Source: Nitrospira sp. Ga0074138
GTDB taxonomy: Bacteria; Nitrospirota; Nitrospiria; Nitrospirales; Nitrospiraceae
Reading direction: 5' to 3'
DNA: 64,000 bases
Assembly: GCA_001464735.1 (NCBI GenBank)
Contig: LNDU01000027.1
Span: forward strand, 142,212 to 206,211
The position numbers and the translations under genes are program-made. The notes beneath the pieces were generated by a model. The model had not been told where the DNA came from, did no database searches, and was given only the letters and a program-made list of their open reading frames with translations. Numbering within the stretch: the stretch's first letter is position 1; every line of letters starts with the position of its first letter. Shown here piece by piece: positions 1 to 7,542 of this stretch.

Positions 1-2
1 TG

Positions 3-506
3 AAAGGAGCTGATGGGGTGACGGAATATGAGCGTGGTCTGGAAGAAGGCCGGCGATATTCGGACGCGCAGCGTCAACAAGATCTTGCGGTGTTGACCGA
101 GGCCGCCGGAAAGTTTGATACCGCTCGATCCGCGCTTCAGCAGACGGTCGACGATGAAGTCATCGTGCTTTCGCTTCAGATTGTGTCGAAAATACTGCAT
201 GAATCGGCTGAGTCCCGCCGCGAACAGATCGTGATGCAGGTCAAGGCAGCACTCGGCGCTGTTCAAGAGTCGGATGGCGTGGTGATACAAGTGCATCCGG
301 CCGACGCGGCCGTCCTCGAAGCCGTTCGGGCGGAGCTGACAGGACGGCAGCAGATCGCCCTGAAGCTCACCATCGAGCCGGTGGCTTCGCTCCAACGAGG
401 AAGCTGCCTTTTGCACACCGCAACACGATTAGTCGATGCCTCCCTCGATACTCAGTTGCTCCGCTTGGGGGATGCCCTGAGGAACAGGGCGCATCATGAG
501 TCTTAG
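3..506 (+). CDS. fliH: Flagellar assembly protein FliH (5' end probably cut by the window)
   Basis: FliH is the cytoplasmic regulator of the export ATPase FliI; as a dimer it holds FliI and links it to the C-ring. The visible 167 codons show the family pattern: a charged helical N-terminal part with glycine-spaced turns (ERGLEEGRR), then a C-terminal domain like the V/F-ATPase peripheral stalk (VIVLSLQIVSKILHE, then a GSCLLHT strand). The frame is open to the left edge and the family usually has 200-250 residues, so the N-terminus is probably missing. A GTG at 18 preceded by AAGGAG would be an internal alternative start. It overlaps fliI by 11 bases, consistent with translational coupling. 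Confidence 0.85.
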   Translation, partial: KGADGVTEYERGLEEGRRYSDAQRQQDLAVLTEAAGKFDTARSALQQTVDDEVIVLSLQIVSKILHESAESRREQIVMQVKAALGAVQESDGVVIQVHPADAAVLEAVRAELTGRQQIALKLTIEPVASLQRGSCLLHTATRLVDASLDTQLLRLGDALRNRAHHES

Positions 507-1803
507 TCAGCTGATCGAGCGTGTCGACCCCATCGAAGTGTCCGGAAGAGTGGCGCAAGCGGTTGGGATCGTCGTGGAAGGGTACGGGCCGATGACGACG
601 GTCGGAGAGCTCTGCCGAATTACGAGAGAGGTGGCCGGAGGGCCGATCGCTGCGGAGGTCGTGGGATTTCGTGGGGACCGTGTTCTCCTGATGCCGCTGG
701 GCGACATGCACGGGATTGGGCCCGGAAGTCGAATTACCATGTCCGGCCAAGTGGCCAATCTCGCTGTCGGGCCAGGCTTGTTGGGAAGGGTGCTCGACGG
801 CTGTGGAAATCCGATGGATGGCAAAGGGCCGCTGACGGTTACGGAGCGCTATCCACTCTATGCAGGAGCACCGAACCCGTTACAACGAGCCCGCCTCCGC
901 ACTCCGCTTGATCTCGGTGTTCGTGCCATCAACGGGTTTCTTACATGTGGGCGTGGACAGAAAATGGGCATTTTCTCAGGATCCGGGATTGGAAAGAGTG
1001 TGCTCTTAGGGATGATCAGCCGATACACGCAAGCGGACGTCAATGTCATCGCCCTCATCGGAGAGCGAGGCCGTGAGGTCAACGAATTCCTGGAACGCGA
1101 TCTGGGCGCAGAAGCACTCGGACGTTCGGTGGTGGTGGTCGCGACGTCCGACCAAGCCCCGCTCATACGGCTGCGCGCAGCGTTGGTCGCGACAACCATT
1201 GCTGAATATTTCCGTGATGCGGGGAAACAGGTCTTGTTGTTGATGGATTCACTGACGCGATTAGCCTATAGTCAGAGAGAAGTAGGTTTGGCGATCGGAG
1301 AGCCTCCGACGACCAAAGGCTATACCCCCTCTGTGTTTACCCTCCTGCCGAAGCTATTGGAACGTGTCGGGACCGGACCAGGTCCCGGAACCATTACCGG
1401 ACTGTATACCGTGCTGGTCGATGGCGATGATCTCACTGATCCCATTGCCGATACCGTTCGCTCGATCTTGGACGGTCATATCGTCTTGTCACGCGCATTG
1501 GCCGCTCGCAATCACTTCCCTGCGATCGATCTCCTCCAGAGCACCAGCCGGGTGATGCGGGATATCGTCGGACGAGCACATTACGATGCGGCCAGGAAGC
1601 TTCTTGAGTTGGTGGCCCGGTATCGCCAATCCGAAGACCTTGTTGTGCTCGGAGCCTATAAGCCAGGGATGAATGTGGCTCTCGACCGTGCCGTTCAAGC
1701 GCAGGAAGCGATCAATGCGTATTTGCGGCAAGACATTGACCAGCCGGCAGGCCTGCCCTCGTCGGTGCAGCAACTTGAGGCGCTGGCCCAGCAGGCAGCA
1801 TGA
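496..1803 (+). CDS. fliI: Flagellum-specific ATPase FliI
   Basis: FliI is the hexameric ATPase at the base of the flagellar type III export apparatus; it unfolds and delivers rod, hook and filament subunits to FlhA/FlhB. The 435-residue length is typical. The Walker A loop SGSGIGKS lies near residue 165, the catalytic-glutamate segment GERGREV near 191, and Walker B VLLLMDSLTRLAY near 247, followed by the F1-beta-like GEPPTTKGYTPSVF. The start lies inside the fliH end, and the stop overlaps the fliJ start by four bases (ATGA). Nothing is missing. Confidence 0.97.
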   Translation: MSLSQLIERVDPIEVSGRVAQAVGIVVEGYGPMTTVGELCRITREVAGGPIAAEVVGFRGDRVLLMPLGDMHGIGPGSRITMSGQVANLAVGPGLLGRVLDGCGNPMDGKGPLTVTERYPLYAGAPNPLQRARLRTPLDLGVRAINGFLTCGRGQKMGIFSGSGIGKSVLLGMISRYTQADVNVIALIGERGREVNEFLERDLGAEALGRSVVVVATSDQAPLIRLRAALVATTIAEYFRDAGKQVLLLMDSLTRLAYSQREVGLAIGEPPTTKGYTPSVFTLLPKLLERVGTGPGPGTITGLYTVLVDGDDLTDPIADTVRSILDGHIVLSRALAARNHFPAIDLLQSTSRVMRDIVGRAHYDAARKLLELVARYRQSEDLVVLGAYKPGMNVALDRAVQAQEAINAYLRQDIDQPAGLPSSVQQLEALAQQAA

Positions 1804-2240
1804 GCTTAGAGCCCTTGCGGAAGTTGCGTGCGCAGACCGTAGAGACCTTGATGATGGAATTGGCACAGATTACCCGTACGCTGGCCCAGAGCGAGGAACG
1901 GTATCAGGACCTTGAAGCCACAATGCAGCAGGATGTCGTCACGTACGACCGAGAATCCGTGCAAGGACTCACGATAGAAGCGTGGTTGGAATGGCAGGGG
2001 CGTATGGACTCGCAACAGGCAGCGCTGCGCCGGGTGCGTCGAGAGATCGCCCAAGCCGTCGAGGCGTGGCGGCGTACCAAGGAGCTTCTCGTTGAAGCCA
2101 ACCAGGAGCGCAAGCTGGTCGACCTTGTCGCCGACAAACGCCATGACGCGCAACGTGCCGACGCGGCGCGCCAGGAGCAGCGGACAACGGATGAGGCGGC
2201 CAGCCGCCGGTATGCTACTCAACGAGAGAACCGTTCATGA
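1800..2240 (+). CDS. fliJ: Flagellar export protein FliJ
   Basis: FliJ is the small coiled-coil stalk that inserts into the FliI ring and contacts FlhA, coupling ATPase and export gate. The 146-residue product is almost entirely charged helix (RKLRAQTVETLMMELAQ at the start, a long Arg/Glu/Gln-rich tail), with no other fold visible. The family diverges strongly, so identification rests on the coiled-coil character, the typical length (~145) and the position directly after fliI with ATGA overlaps on both sides. Confidence 0.85.
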   Translation: MSLEPLRKLRAQTVETLMMELAQITRTLAQSEERYQDLEATMQQDVVTYDRESVQGLTIEAWLEWQGRMDSQQAALRRVRREIAQAVEAWRRTKELLVEANQERKLVDLVADKRHDAQRADAARQEQRTTDEAASRRYATQRENRS

Positions 2241-2986
2241 GGACAGGGCTCACCAAGAGTTGGGTAGATCGTTTCGGTCTCGACAGCCTTGGGGGTGTCG
2301 TGAGAATGAAGTCGCGAATGAACCGGCACTCTCAATTGTTGACCATGGTTGGTGGCATCGTCGGTTCGACGGTTCTCTTCTGGGTCATGGTGCAATTGGG
2401 ACAAGCCTCCTCGGAACCGAAGTATAGAACACAGGTGGCGCCGACGAGTGGGCTCAAACAGAGCATGCCACTGGAAGCGAAGGAGGCAGAGAGTGCTGGA
2501 GTAGAATCTGATGCCGATGCCAAGCTGTTGGCTCCACCAACGGTCCAGGGCCCGGCGATCGATGTTCCTCGTGAAGTGCTCGACATGCTGGACCAGAGAA
2601 AACGCGACCTTGATCGGCGCGAGCAATCGCTTCGCCAGAACGAAGAACGACTCATGATTGTGAGGGGCCAGATTGAGGATCGCTTGGACCAGAATGAAGC
2701 GCTCGAGAAGCGGATTCAGAATGCGCAGGCCAAGGATGGGCCGCAACAGGCTAAGGCTCTTGCAGCGAAGGACCGTGTCGTGCAAGAGCAACGGACACAG
2801 CTCGCCAAAATCTACGAATCCATGCCTTCTGAAGACGCCGCCTCGCGTCTCGAACATATGCCGGACCGGAAAGCGATCGAAATCCTCAAGATGGTGAAAG
2901 CAAAGACGGCCGGCGCGATTCTCGCGCAAGTCAAAGCCGATCGGGCTGCGAAGCTCACGGAACAGTTGTTGACGCACACGCCGTAG
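2237..2986 (+). CDS. MotE-like flagellar protein (membrane anchor, coiled coil, MgtE-N-like domain)
   Basis: Proteins of this type sit after fliJ in many flagellar operons; in alphaproteobacteria a relative (MotE) chaperones a motor protein in the periplasm. Visible parts of the 249-residue reading are one membrane helix (about residues 34-55), a Gln/Arg/Glu-rich coiled coil (about 112-185) and a C-terminal MgtE-N-like domain (KIYESMPSEDAASRLEHMP, about 187-245). The ATG at 2237 overlaps the fliJ stop. A later ATG at 2306 gives a 226-residue form with the membrane helix nearer the N-terminus and may be the true start. The function here is inferred, not shown. It ends the first operon; the accessory island follows. 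Confidence 0.7.
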   Translation: MRTGLTKSWVDRFGLDSLGGVVRMKSRMNRHSQLLTMVGGIVGSTVLFWVMVQLGQASSEPKYRTQVAPTSGLKQSMPLEAKEAESAGVESDADAKLLAPPTVQGPAIDVPREVLDMLDQRKRDLDRREQSLRQNEERLMIVRGQIEDRLDQNEALEKRIQNAQAKDGPQQAKALAAKDRVVQEQRTQLAKIYESMPSEDAASRLEHMPDRKAIEILKMVKAKTAGAILAQVKADRAAKLTEQLLTHTP

Positions 2987-3004
2987 TGGCTAGTGAACAT
3001 GGCG

Positions 3005-3073
3005 TTTGCTGACGTATTGAGTGGCAAAGGCGAATCGACTCTCCTGCGTCATGCACGATTCAAGATCCGACCC
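3005..3073 (+). repeat. Dispersed ~69-bp repeat, copy A
   Basis: Read on the plus strand this stretch matches the reverse complement of 4195-4263 at about 52 of 69 positions by hand alignment, ending in the shared core GATCCGACCC. The two copies are inverted and flank the gene remnant at 3079-3398 and the lipoprotein gene. The translations of the two copies also look alike (ESTLLRHARFKIRP and ESALLRYARFRIRP), but no credible gene holds either, so I read it as a non-coding dispersed element. Confidence 0.6.
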
Positions 3074-3078
3074 TCACC

Positions 3079-3398
3079 TTGCGCTTTGTTGCAAAGTCTA
3101 GTGGTGCAATGCAAGGCGCAAATAGCGTTGGATTGGCAAATGCTACACCAGAGGCTGGGGCTGGTACCGTGTGTTGCCATGAAGGCTCCTGGCTCATGAA
3201 TGCCGCGGGAATGGTCCCGGGTGTGAACGCGATGGCCGGGTTTCATGATTTTCTCACGGATCCTAATCCTTGGGTATGAATGTTTTCACCAACGTGCCGA
3301 CCATGCTGCCCTCCTATGCCGTAGCACTAGCAGGAGGAATCAATCAGCTCACGATCGATGGAAACACCTTTTCGCTTACGGTCTCGCTCTTCACCTAA
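3079..3398 (+). pseudogene. Frameshifted remnant of a small hydrophobic protein
   Basis: From 3079 one frame reads to WLMNAAGMVPGVNAMAGFHD and on through DFLTDPNPW before a stop at 3277-3279. From 3276 another frame continues with MNVFTNVPTMLPSYAVALAG and ends at 3398. The join makes one continuous protein if a single G is restored in the run near 3272-3274 (PNPWGMNVFTNVP). The 'GxNAxAxFHD ... FTNVPTM(L/I)P ... A' pattern resembles C-terminal modules of large secreted or RHS-type proteins, from memory only. I interpret it as a decayed fragment, not a working gene. Confidence 0.55.
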
Positions 3399-3409
3399 AT
3401 GAGAGTTCG

Positions 3410-4039
3410 ATGAACGTTGAACATTGTCATCAGACACAAGCTAGGGATAAATCGACCTCAAGCCATAGGAAGATGGAATGTCGGCAATGGATACGAGCCG
3501 TGACTCTGATCGGCGTGTTGTTGGAACTCACTAATTGCTACCCGGTGAAGCAAACCTATTTTACGCCCACTGCTTCGACAGGTATCACGGTGCCGAACGA
3601 ATGCCATCAACAGCTCGGCCCTCGAGGGACTGTCAATTTTAAACTGGGCGTTATGAGTCTCTCAGTGATGATGAATTCAGAGTCACACTATCTTGCACTT
3701 ACCGCCTACGAAATTAAGCAAGACGAGGTTTCATTCGGTCCTGAATCATTTGTAATTACATCGAGACAGGGTTCGCAGATAATTGTCCCCAAAGATACCT
3801 ATGAATTTGAGCAAACTGCGAGGTCACATCGTAGCCGCTTACTTCCATATGAAGGTGGAATTCGTATGTATCCTGGCAGAAGGTACCAGCTCATATTCAA
3901 GGAATTGCCAGCAATGGAGGATCAATTTACTATCTCTATACCTTATCTGTTAACGAAACAAAAAAAGGTCGAGATTCCAACAATTACGTTTACAAAAATT
4001 ACCGAGTGGCGGATGGACATGGTCGTTCTGAACTGCTAG
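3410..4039 (+). CDS. Putative lipoprotein of unknown function
   Basis: I do not recognise this 209-residue product. It has a basic then hydrophobic N-terminal stretch ending in LIGVLLELTNC, which resembles a lipoprotein signal, although Asn before the Cys is unusual. The rest is soluble and probably beta-rich (SESHYLALTAYEIKQDEV, then TFTKITEW near the end). The 3' half is clearly more AT-rich than the flagellar genes around it, with poly-A runs, which suggests recent acquisition. ATG 3410 has GAGAG just upstream; ATG 3473 would leave a standard-length signal peptide and is an alternative. It lies between the inverted copies of the 69-bp repeat, with no flagellar partner. Confidence 0.5.
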   Translation: MNVEHCHQTQARDKSTSSHRKMECRQWIRAVTLIGVLLELTNCYPVKQTYFTPTASTGITVPNECHQQLGPRGTVNFKLGVMSLSVMMNSESHYLALTAYEIKQDEVSFGPESFVITSRQGSQIIVPKDTYEFEQTARSHRSRLLPYEGGIRMYPGRRYQLIFKELPAMEDQFTISIPYLLTKQKKVEIPTITFTKITEWRMDMVVLNC

Positions 4040-4194
4040 AGCACTGCTGTAACGAGTTTCTCATCCGGATTAGAAATACGGCGTGGAGCGGTGTGTGGAG
4101 CTTATGGAACCCGTAGCCACAGAGCTGGGTAGTCGAGGGGGCACTGAAGGATATCTTCGATCTGGCCACTCAATAATCCAGGGAGAAGAAGTTG

Positions 4195-4263
4195 GGGTCG
4201 GATCCTGAACCGCGCATAGCGGAGAAGAGCAGATTCGATCTTGTCACTCACTACTCCAGCGAA
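4195..4263 (-). repeat. Dispersed ~69-bp repeat, copy B (inverted relative to copy A)
   Basis: The minus-strand sequence aligns to 3005-3073 at about three quarters of positions and ends in the same GATCCGACCC core. Upstream on the minus strand the translation reads ALPYGTAPWLEEWL, weakly recalling the C-terminal tail of REP-associated tyrosine transposases. If so, the repeats could be REP-like elements once moved by such an enzyme; that is inference. Confidence 0.55.
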
Positions 4264-4369
4264 GGACCTGTTCGCCAGCCACTCTTCTAGCCATGGTGCC
4301 GTACCGTAGGGCAATGCTCGATGTGGCGCTTCGGCCACTGCGCGAGCAGGAACCGATGAGGGTGGCTGG

Positions 4370-4669
4370 TTACGCGACTTCCAACTCCACATGCACGCGT
4401 CGGCCAAGCGCCGTGGCGATATTCACCAGGGCATCCAGCGAAAACCGCGACACACGCCCGCGTAACAAGTCATTCATGCGAGGCTGGGTGATGCCGCAAT
4501 GGGCTGCGGCGTCGGCCTGTTTCCCGCCCTTGGCTTTGATGATAGCCGCGATCTGCCGCATCAGTTCGGCCCACGCCTAGAGATTGGCTGCCTGCTCGGG
4601 AGTGTCGGCAATCGCATCCTACACGTTGCTGAAAGTTTTGATTTCCCTAAGGAATCGTAGTCGCTTCAT
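4370..4669 (-). pseudogene. XRE/HigA-type helix-turn-helix regulator with two in-frame stops
   Basis: A 100-codon minus-strand frame from ATG 4669 reads MKRLRFLREIKTFSNV, then TAG (codon 17), then DAIADTPEQAANL, then TAG (codon 31), then AWAELMRQIAAII. It continues through an XRE helix-turn-helix (KQADAAAHCGITQPRMNDLL) to the stop. The spacing is what intact HigA-like antitoxins have ('AANL-x-x-RAELM' before the HTH), so two nonsense changes have broken an ancestral gene of ~99 residues. A 63-residue product could still start at ATG 4561 and contain the HTH. No matching toxin is seen beside it. Confidence 0.6.
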
Positions 4670-5040
4670 GAGTTCAATATACTGGATTGGATATACATCC
4701 GAAACCACTTCCGTGCGCCATGCCCAAAGCTCTGCTCTATGCCGAGAAGCTTCCCTATAAACATGTATTCATAGTGATCGGTGCGGCGCTGTAATTTTAA
4801 AAAAGCTATCCATGTACCGGGCTCGGTCAGTTTTGCCGAGTAGGCTGTAAAGTTTTCCTCTCTCAAGACAACGCTGTCACGGTGTTCCCGACAACCAGCC
4901 TGATTATCGCGGTGTTGCACGCTGCTCACCTGGCATGGGGCTTGTATTCCCTCTTTGCTCGGATCACAAGAGGACTGGCGCACGTGGATTTCGTTCTTGC
5001 TGACATAGGCCCCCATCCATCGGTAGACAAGGGCGGAAGA

Positions 5041-6825
5041 ATGCCTCGGGCAGCCACTTCTCCCAGCTCCAGTGGAAGCCGGAGGAGTTTTTCCGCTGTG
5101 CTCCAAGGAGTTCGTGCGGACGAGCGGAGGATGGAGGCTCGCGAAGCAGCTGAGGCGCGATCAACGAACAAGGCTGATCGTGGAGCCCGATCAAGGGAAG
5201 CAAAAGATCGGAATGCTCCCTCAACTCAGGCTGAGCGTACTGAGGCTCGATCAACGAACAGGTCTGGCCGTGAGCTCCGATCAAAGGGAACGAACGGTCG
5301 AAACCCTTCCTCCACTCAGACTGAGCGTGCTGAGGCGCGATCAACAAACAAGGCTGATCGTGGACTCCGCTCGATGGAAACAAAAAATCTGAATCATCCC
5401 GCAACTCAGGCCGAGCGCGCGAACGCCTCACCTTCTGAGGCTCAGGCTCAAGATGGAAGCAGATCCCGTGACGATGTGAGGCCGAGTACTGAAGATTCCA
5501 GGAACGCTTTTGACGCGACGGCTCAACCGAGTCAGCCAGGCTTTGACTCTCAAGGGCAGGCTCCGATGCCTCTCGTCTCCTTGGTTTCACCTCACGTATC
5601 GGCCCAAGCGAATGACCAGACGAATGTTCACGAGGAAGGCGAGGGGGATTTATCCGAGGAGGATCACGAGGCTGAGCGGGAAGCCAAGTCAGGCGACGGT
5701 TCTTCAAGGCTTTCGTTGATATCGACTAGGGCTGCGAATTCTGCCGTGACCGTATCCGATCTGCCGGAAGACCACGCTCATTCTGACATTGAACGGAGTT
5801 CTCCGCATGATCGACCAGCCCATGAACCAGATGCTCCGGTGATTCACACGGGCGGCGATTCGCACAGGGCTCATGTCGTCAAGCCGGGTTTCCAGGTGAT
5901 TGCCGATGATGCCGGTCTTGAGATTGCGAATCCGGTCGAACCTCGTCCGGTGCCTCTGGAGTCGCAGTCCGGCTCGGTTCTTCCTCAACCTGAGGCGATT
6001 GTGCGTCGGGTCTCTCTTGCTTCTCTTGGGGTGGGGCTCCCAGAAGGCAAGCCGGACATCCCTAAGTCTGATTCCGTAATCCGAGATGGGGTTTCAGCCG
6101 ACCGCTCTGCTCCAGCTCAGATGAACTGGTATGCGCAATCCCTTCGCGAGGCTCAGGATAGCGGAGTGAGGCCGCAGTGGGGGTTCCAACAGGGGCAGCA
6201 CTTGAGTATGGATGGGGCCGAGCATTTCAGCGAGCTCTGGGGTGATCAACAGGGTCGTCAGCACGATCAGAGCGAGATGAAGCTACCGCAGGCAACGGTT
6301 AGTGATCGCCAAGTTGCTGGTGGATCGGCGACAGAGTCAATGATGGCTGGAGCTCAGGGGCGTGTCATCTCCAGTCCGCCGCCTCCTCCCGCTCCCTCTG
6401 TTGTGAGTCCGACGCAGCCGTCCATGCCTACCCATGATACGGCCGAGTCGACGGTACGGTTCATGACGCGATCGGTCGTGTTTGATGTGGCACAGCCCGA
6501 CCTGGGCCATGTGAATATTCGCGTGGCGATGACGAACGATGTGGTACATACCCATTTGTCCACCGACAGACTTGAGGTGGGGCAATTTCTCGCCAACGGA
6601 CAGGATCGCCTTCAAGCGGCGTTTCAGGCGAATGGATTGGACATGGGACAATTCCGTGTGGACATTGACCGTCAGAGTGCCGGTCGTTCTTTCCAGCAGG
6701 ACCCTTCTCAGCAACAAGGGCACAGCTGGAATCAGGGTTCACAGGGGATGAAGTGGGAGCACAGTCCAGACCGACAGGATGAACCACGCCCATCACTTCA
6801 TGGCCTATTGAATTTGGTGGCATAG
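5041..6825 (+). CDS. fliK: Flagellar hook-length control protein FliK
   Basis: FliK is secreted during hook growth, measures hook length and switches FlhB specificity from hook to filament substrates. The product of 594 residues has a long hydrophilic, low-complexity N-terminal and middle part and a compact C-terminal domain from about residue 470 (DLGHVNIRVAMTNDVVHTHL, then RLQAAFQANGLDMGQFRVDI), the FliK_C pattern that contacts FlhB. The start at ATG 5041 has GGCGGAAG upstream; the frame is open to 4882, but the extra residues look non-coding. Residues 38-127 are three tandem 30-residue repeats, which is unusual. It is directly followed by flgD. Confidence 0.85.
   Translation: MPRAATSPSSSGSRRSFSAVLQGVRADERRMEAREAAEARSTNKADRGARSREAKDRNAPSTQAERTEARSTNRSGRELRSKGTNGRNPSSTQTERAEARSTNKADRGLRSMETKNLNHPATQAERANASPSEAQAQDGSRSRDDVRPSTEDSRNAFDATAQPSQPGFDSQGQAPMPLVSLVSPHVSAQANDQTNVHEEGEGDLSEEDHEAEREAKSGDGSSRLSLISTRAANSAVTVSDLPEDHAHSDIERSSPHDRPAHEPDAPVIHTGGDSHRAHVVKPGFQVIADDAGLEIANPVEPRPVPLESQSGSVLPQPEAIVRRVSLASLGVGLPEGKPDIPKSDSVIRDGVSADRSAPAQMNWYAQSLREAQDSGVRPQWGFQQGQHLSMDGAEHFSELWGDQQGRQHDQSEMKLPQATVSDRQVAGGSATESMMAGAQGRVISSPPPPPAPSVVSPTQPSMPTHDTAESTVRFMTRSVVFDVAQPDLGHVNIRVAMTNDVVHTHLSTDRLEVGQFLANGQDRLQAAFQANGLDMGQFRVDIDRQSAGRSFQQDPSQQQGHSWNQGSQGMKWEHSPDRQDEPRPSLHGLLNLVA
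5152..5421 (+). repeat. Three tandem 90-bp in-frame repeats within fliK
   Basis: Units begin at 5152, 5242 and 5332. Each encodes a 30-residue block starting EARSTN and ending with S/A-TQ-A/T-ER. The units differ from one another mainly in the middle, so the duplication is not very recent. The block is very rich in Arg, Ser, Thr, Asn and Glu and is probably disordered. It lies in the part of FliK that acts as a length ruler. Confidence 0.85.
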
Positions 6826-6846
6826 ACGGGAAGGAGGGTGCTTGAG

Positions 6847-7500
6847 ATGAGTGAGGTATCAGGAGTTACAGCTTCAGGAACCACACAGACCTCCAAAAAA
6901 ACAGGGCCTCGAGAGCTGGGACAGGATGATTTCCTCACACTGCTGGTCACGCAGTTGAAGAATCAGGATCCCTTGAAACCCACCGACAATGCTGAATTTG
7001 TCTCGCAACTCGCCCAATTCAGCCAGTTGGAACAGACGGCGAAGCAGTCACAGCTGCTTCAGAAGAGCCTGGATGCGCAGAGCGCCTCGCTGCAGTTCAC
7101 GCTGCTGCCCATGGTCGGTCGCCGCATCAGCATTGATCGTGCACTGGTCCAGCTGGAGAACGGTCAAGGCTCAGTGACGTATGCACTCGAAAAGAACGCG
7201 GCTCGCGCGCAGATCGCAATTCTTGATCAACAGCGGCAGGTTGTCCGAACGCTGGATGCCACTGACCTCCAGGCCGGGCTCAACCAGGCCCGATGGGACG
7301 GAAAAGACAGTAAGGGCGCCGTTATGCCTCCCGGTGTGTATGAGTATGCCGTCTCCGCCGTCGATCAGCAGGGCGCGTCGATCGTCGCGAAAGGCCGTGC
7401 GCAACTCACCGTCACGGGCGTGCGTATGGAAGAGGGGCAACCCAGGTTGGCTGTCGGAGCGATCACTCTAGATCCATCGGAGATTGTGGAAGTGCAATAG
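6847..7500 (+). CDS. flgD: Flagellar hook cap protein FlgD
   Basis: FlgD forms the temporary cap under which hook subunits (FlgE) polymerise. The 217-residue product has the conserved N-terminal block (LGQDDFLTLLVTQLKNQDPL, then NAEFVSQLAQFSQLEQ) needed for export and capping. It then has a beta-sandwich domain (ARWDGKDSKGAVMPPGVYEY) of the FlgD Ig-like/tudor type. ATG 6847 is chosen because AAGGAGG at 6831-6837 lies nine bases upstream; the GTG at 6838 abuts that site too closely. It lies between fliK and flgE in the usual hook order. Confidence 0.95.
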   Translation: MSEVSGVTASGTTQTSKKTGPRELGQDDFLTLLVTQLKNQDPLKPTDNAEFVSQLAQFSQLEQTAKQSQLLQKSLDAQSASLQFTLLPMVGRRISIDRALVQLENGQGSVTYALEKNAARAQIAILDQQRQVVRTLDATDLQAGLNQARWDGKDSKGAVMPPGVYEYAVSAVDQQGASIVAKGRAQLTVTGVRMEEGQPRLAVGAITLDPSEIVEVQ

Positions 7501-7542
7501 GCGAGACCTATCCGAACCGGTTGAAGAAGGAGGTATGCACCC

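Noticed and set aside
4931..4946. Sigma-54-like TGGCATGGGGCTTGTA before fliK
   Set aside because: The -12 GC reads GT. It remains possible, but it is weaker than the two sites called at 9531 and 20632.
4666..5106. Minus-strand frame of 146 codons beside the broken HTH gene, as a possible toxin partner
   Set aside because: It shows none of the HigB/RelE conserved features and overlaps the fliK N-terminus. It was kept out as chance.
5152..5421. Evenly spaced repeats in fliK as a CRISPR-like array
   Set aside because: Units are contiguous 90-bp in-frame coding repeats without spacers, so they are protein repeats.
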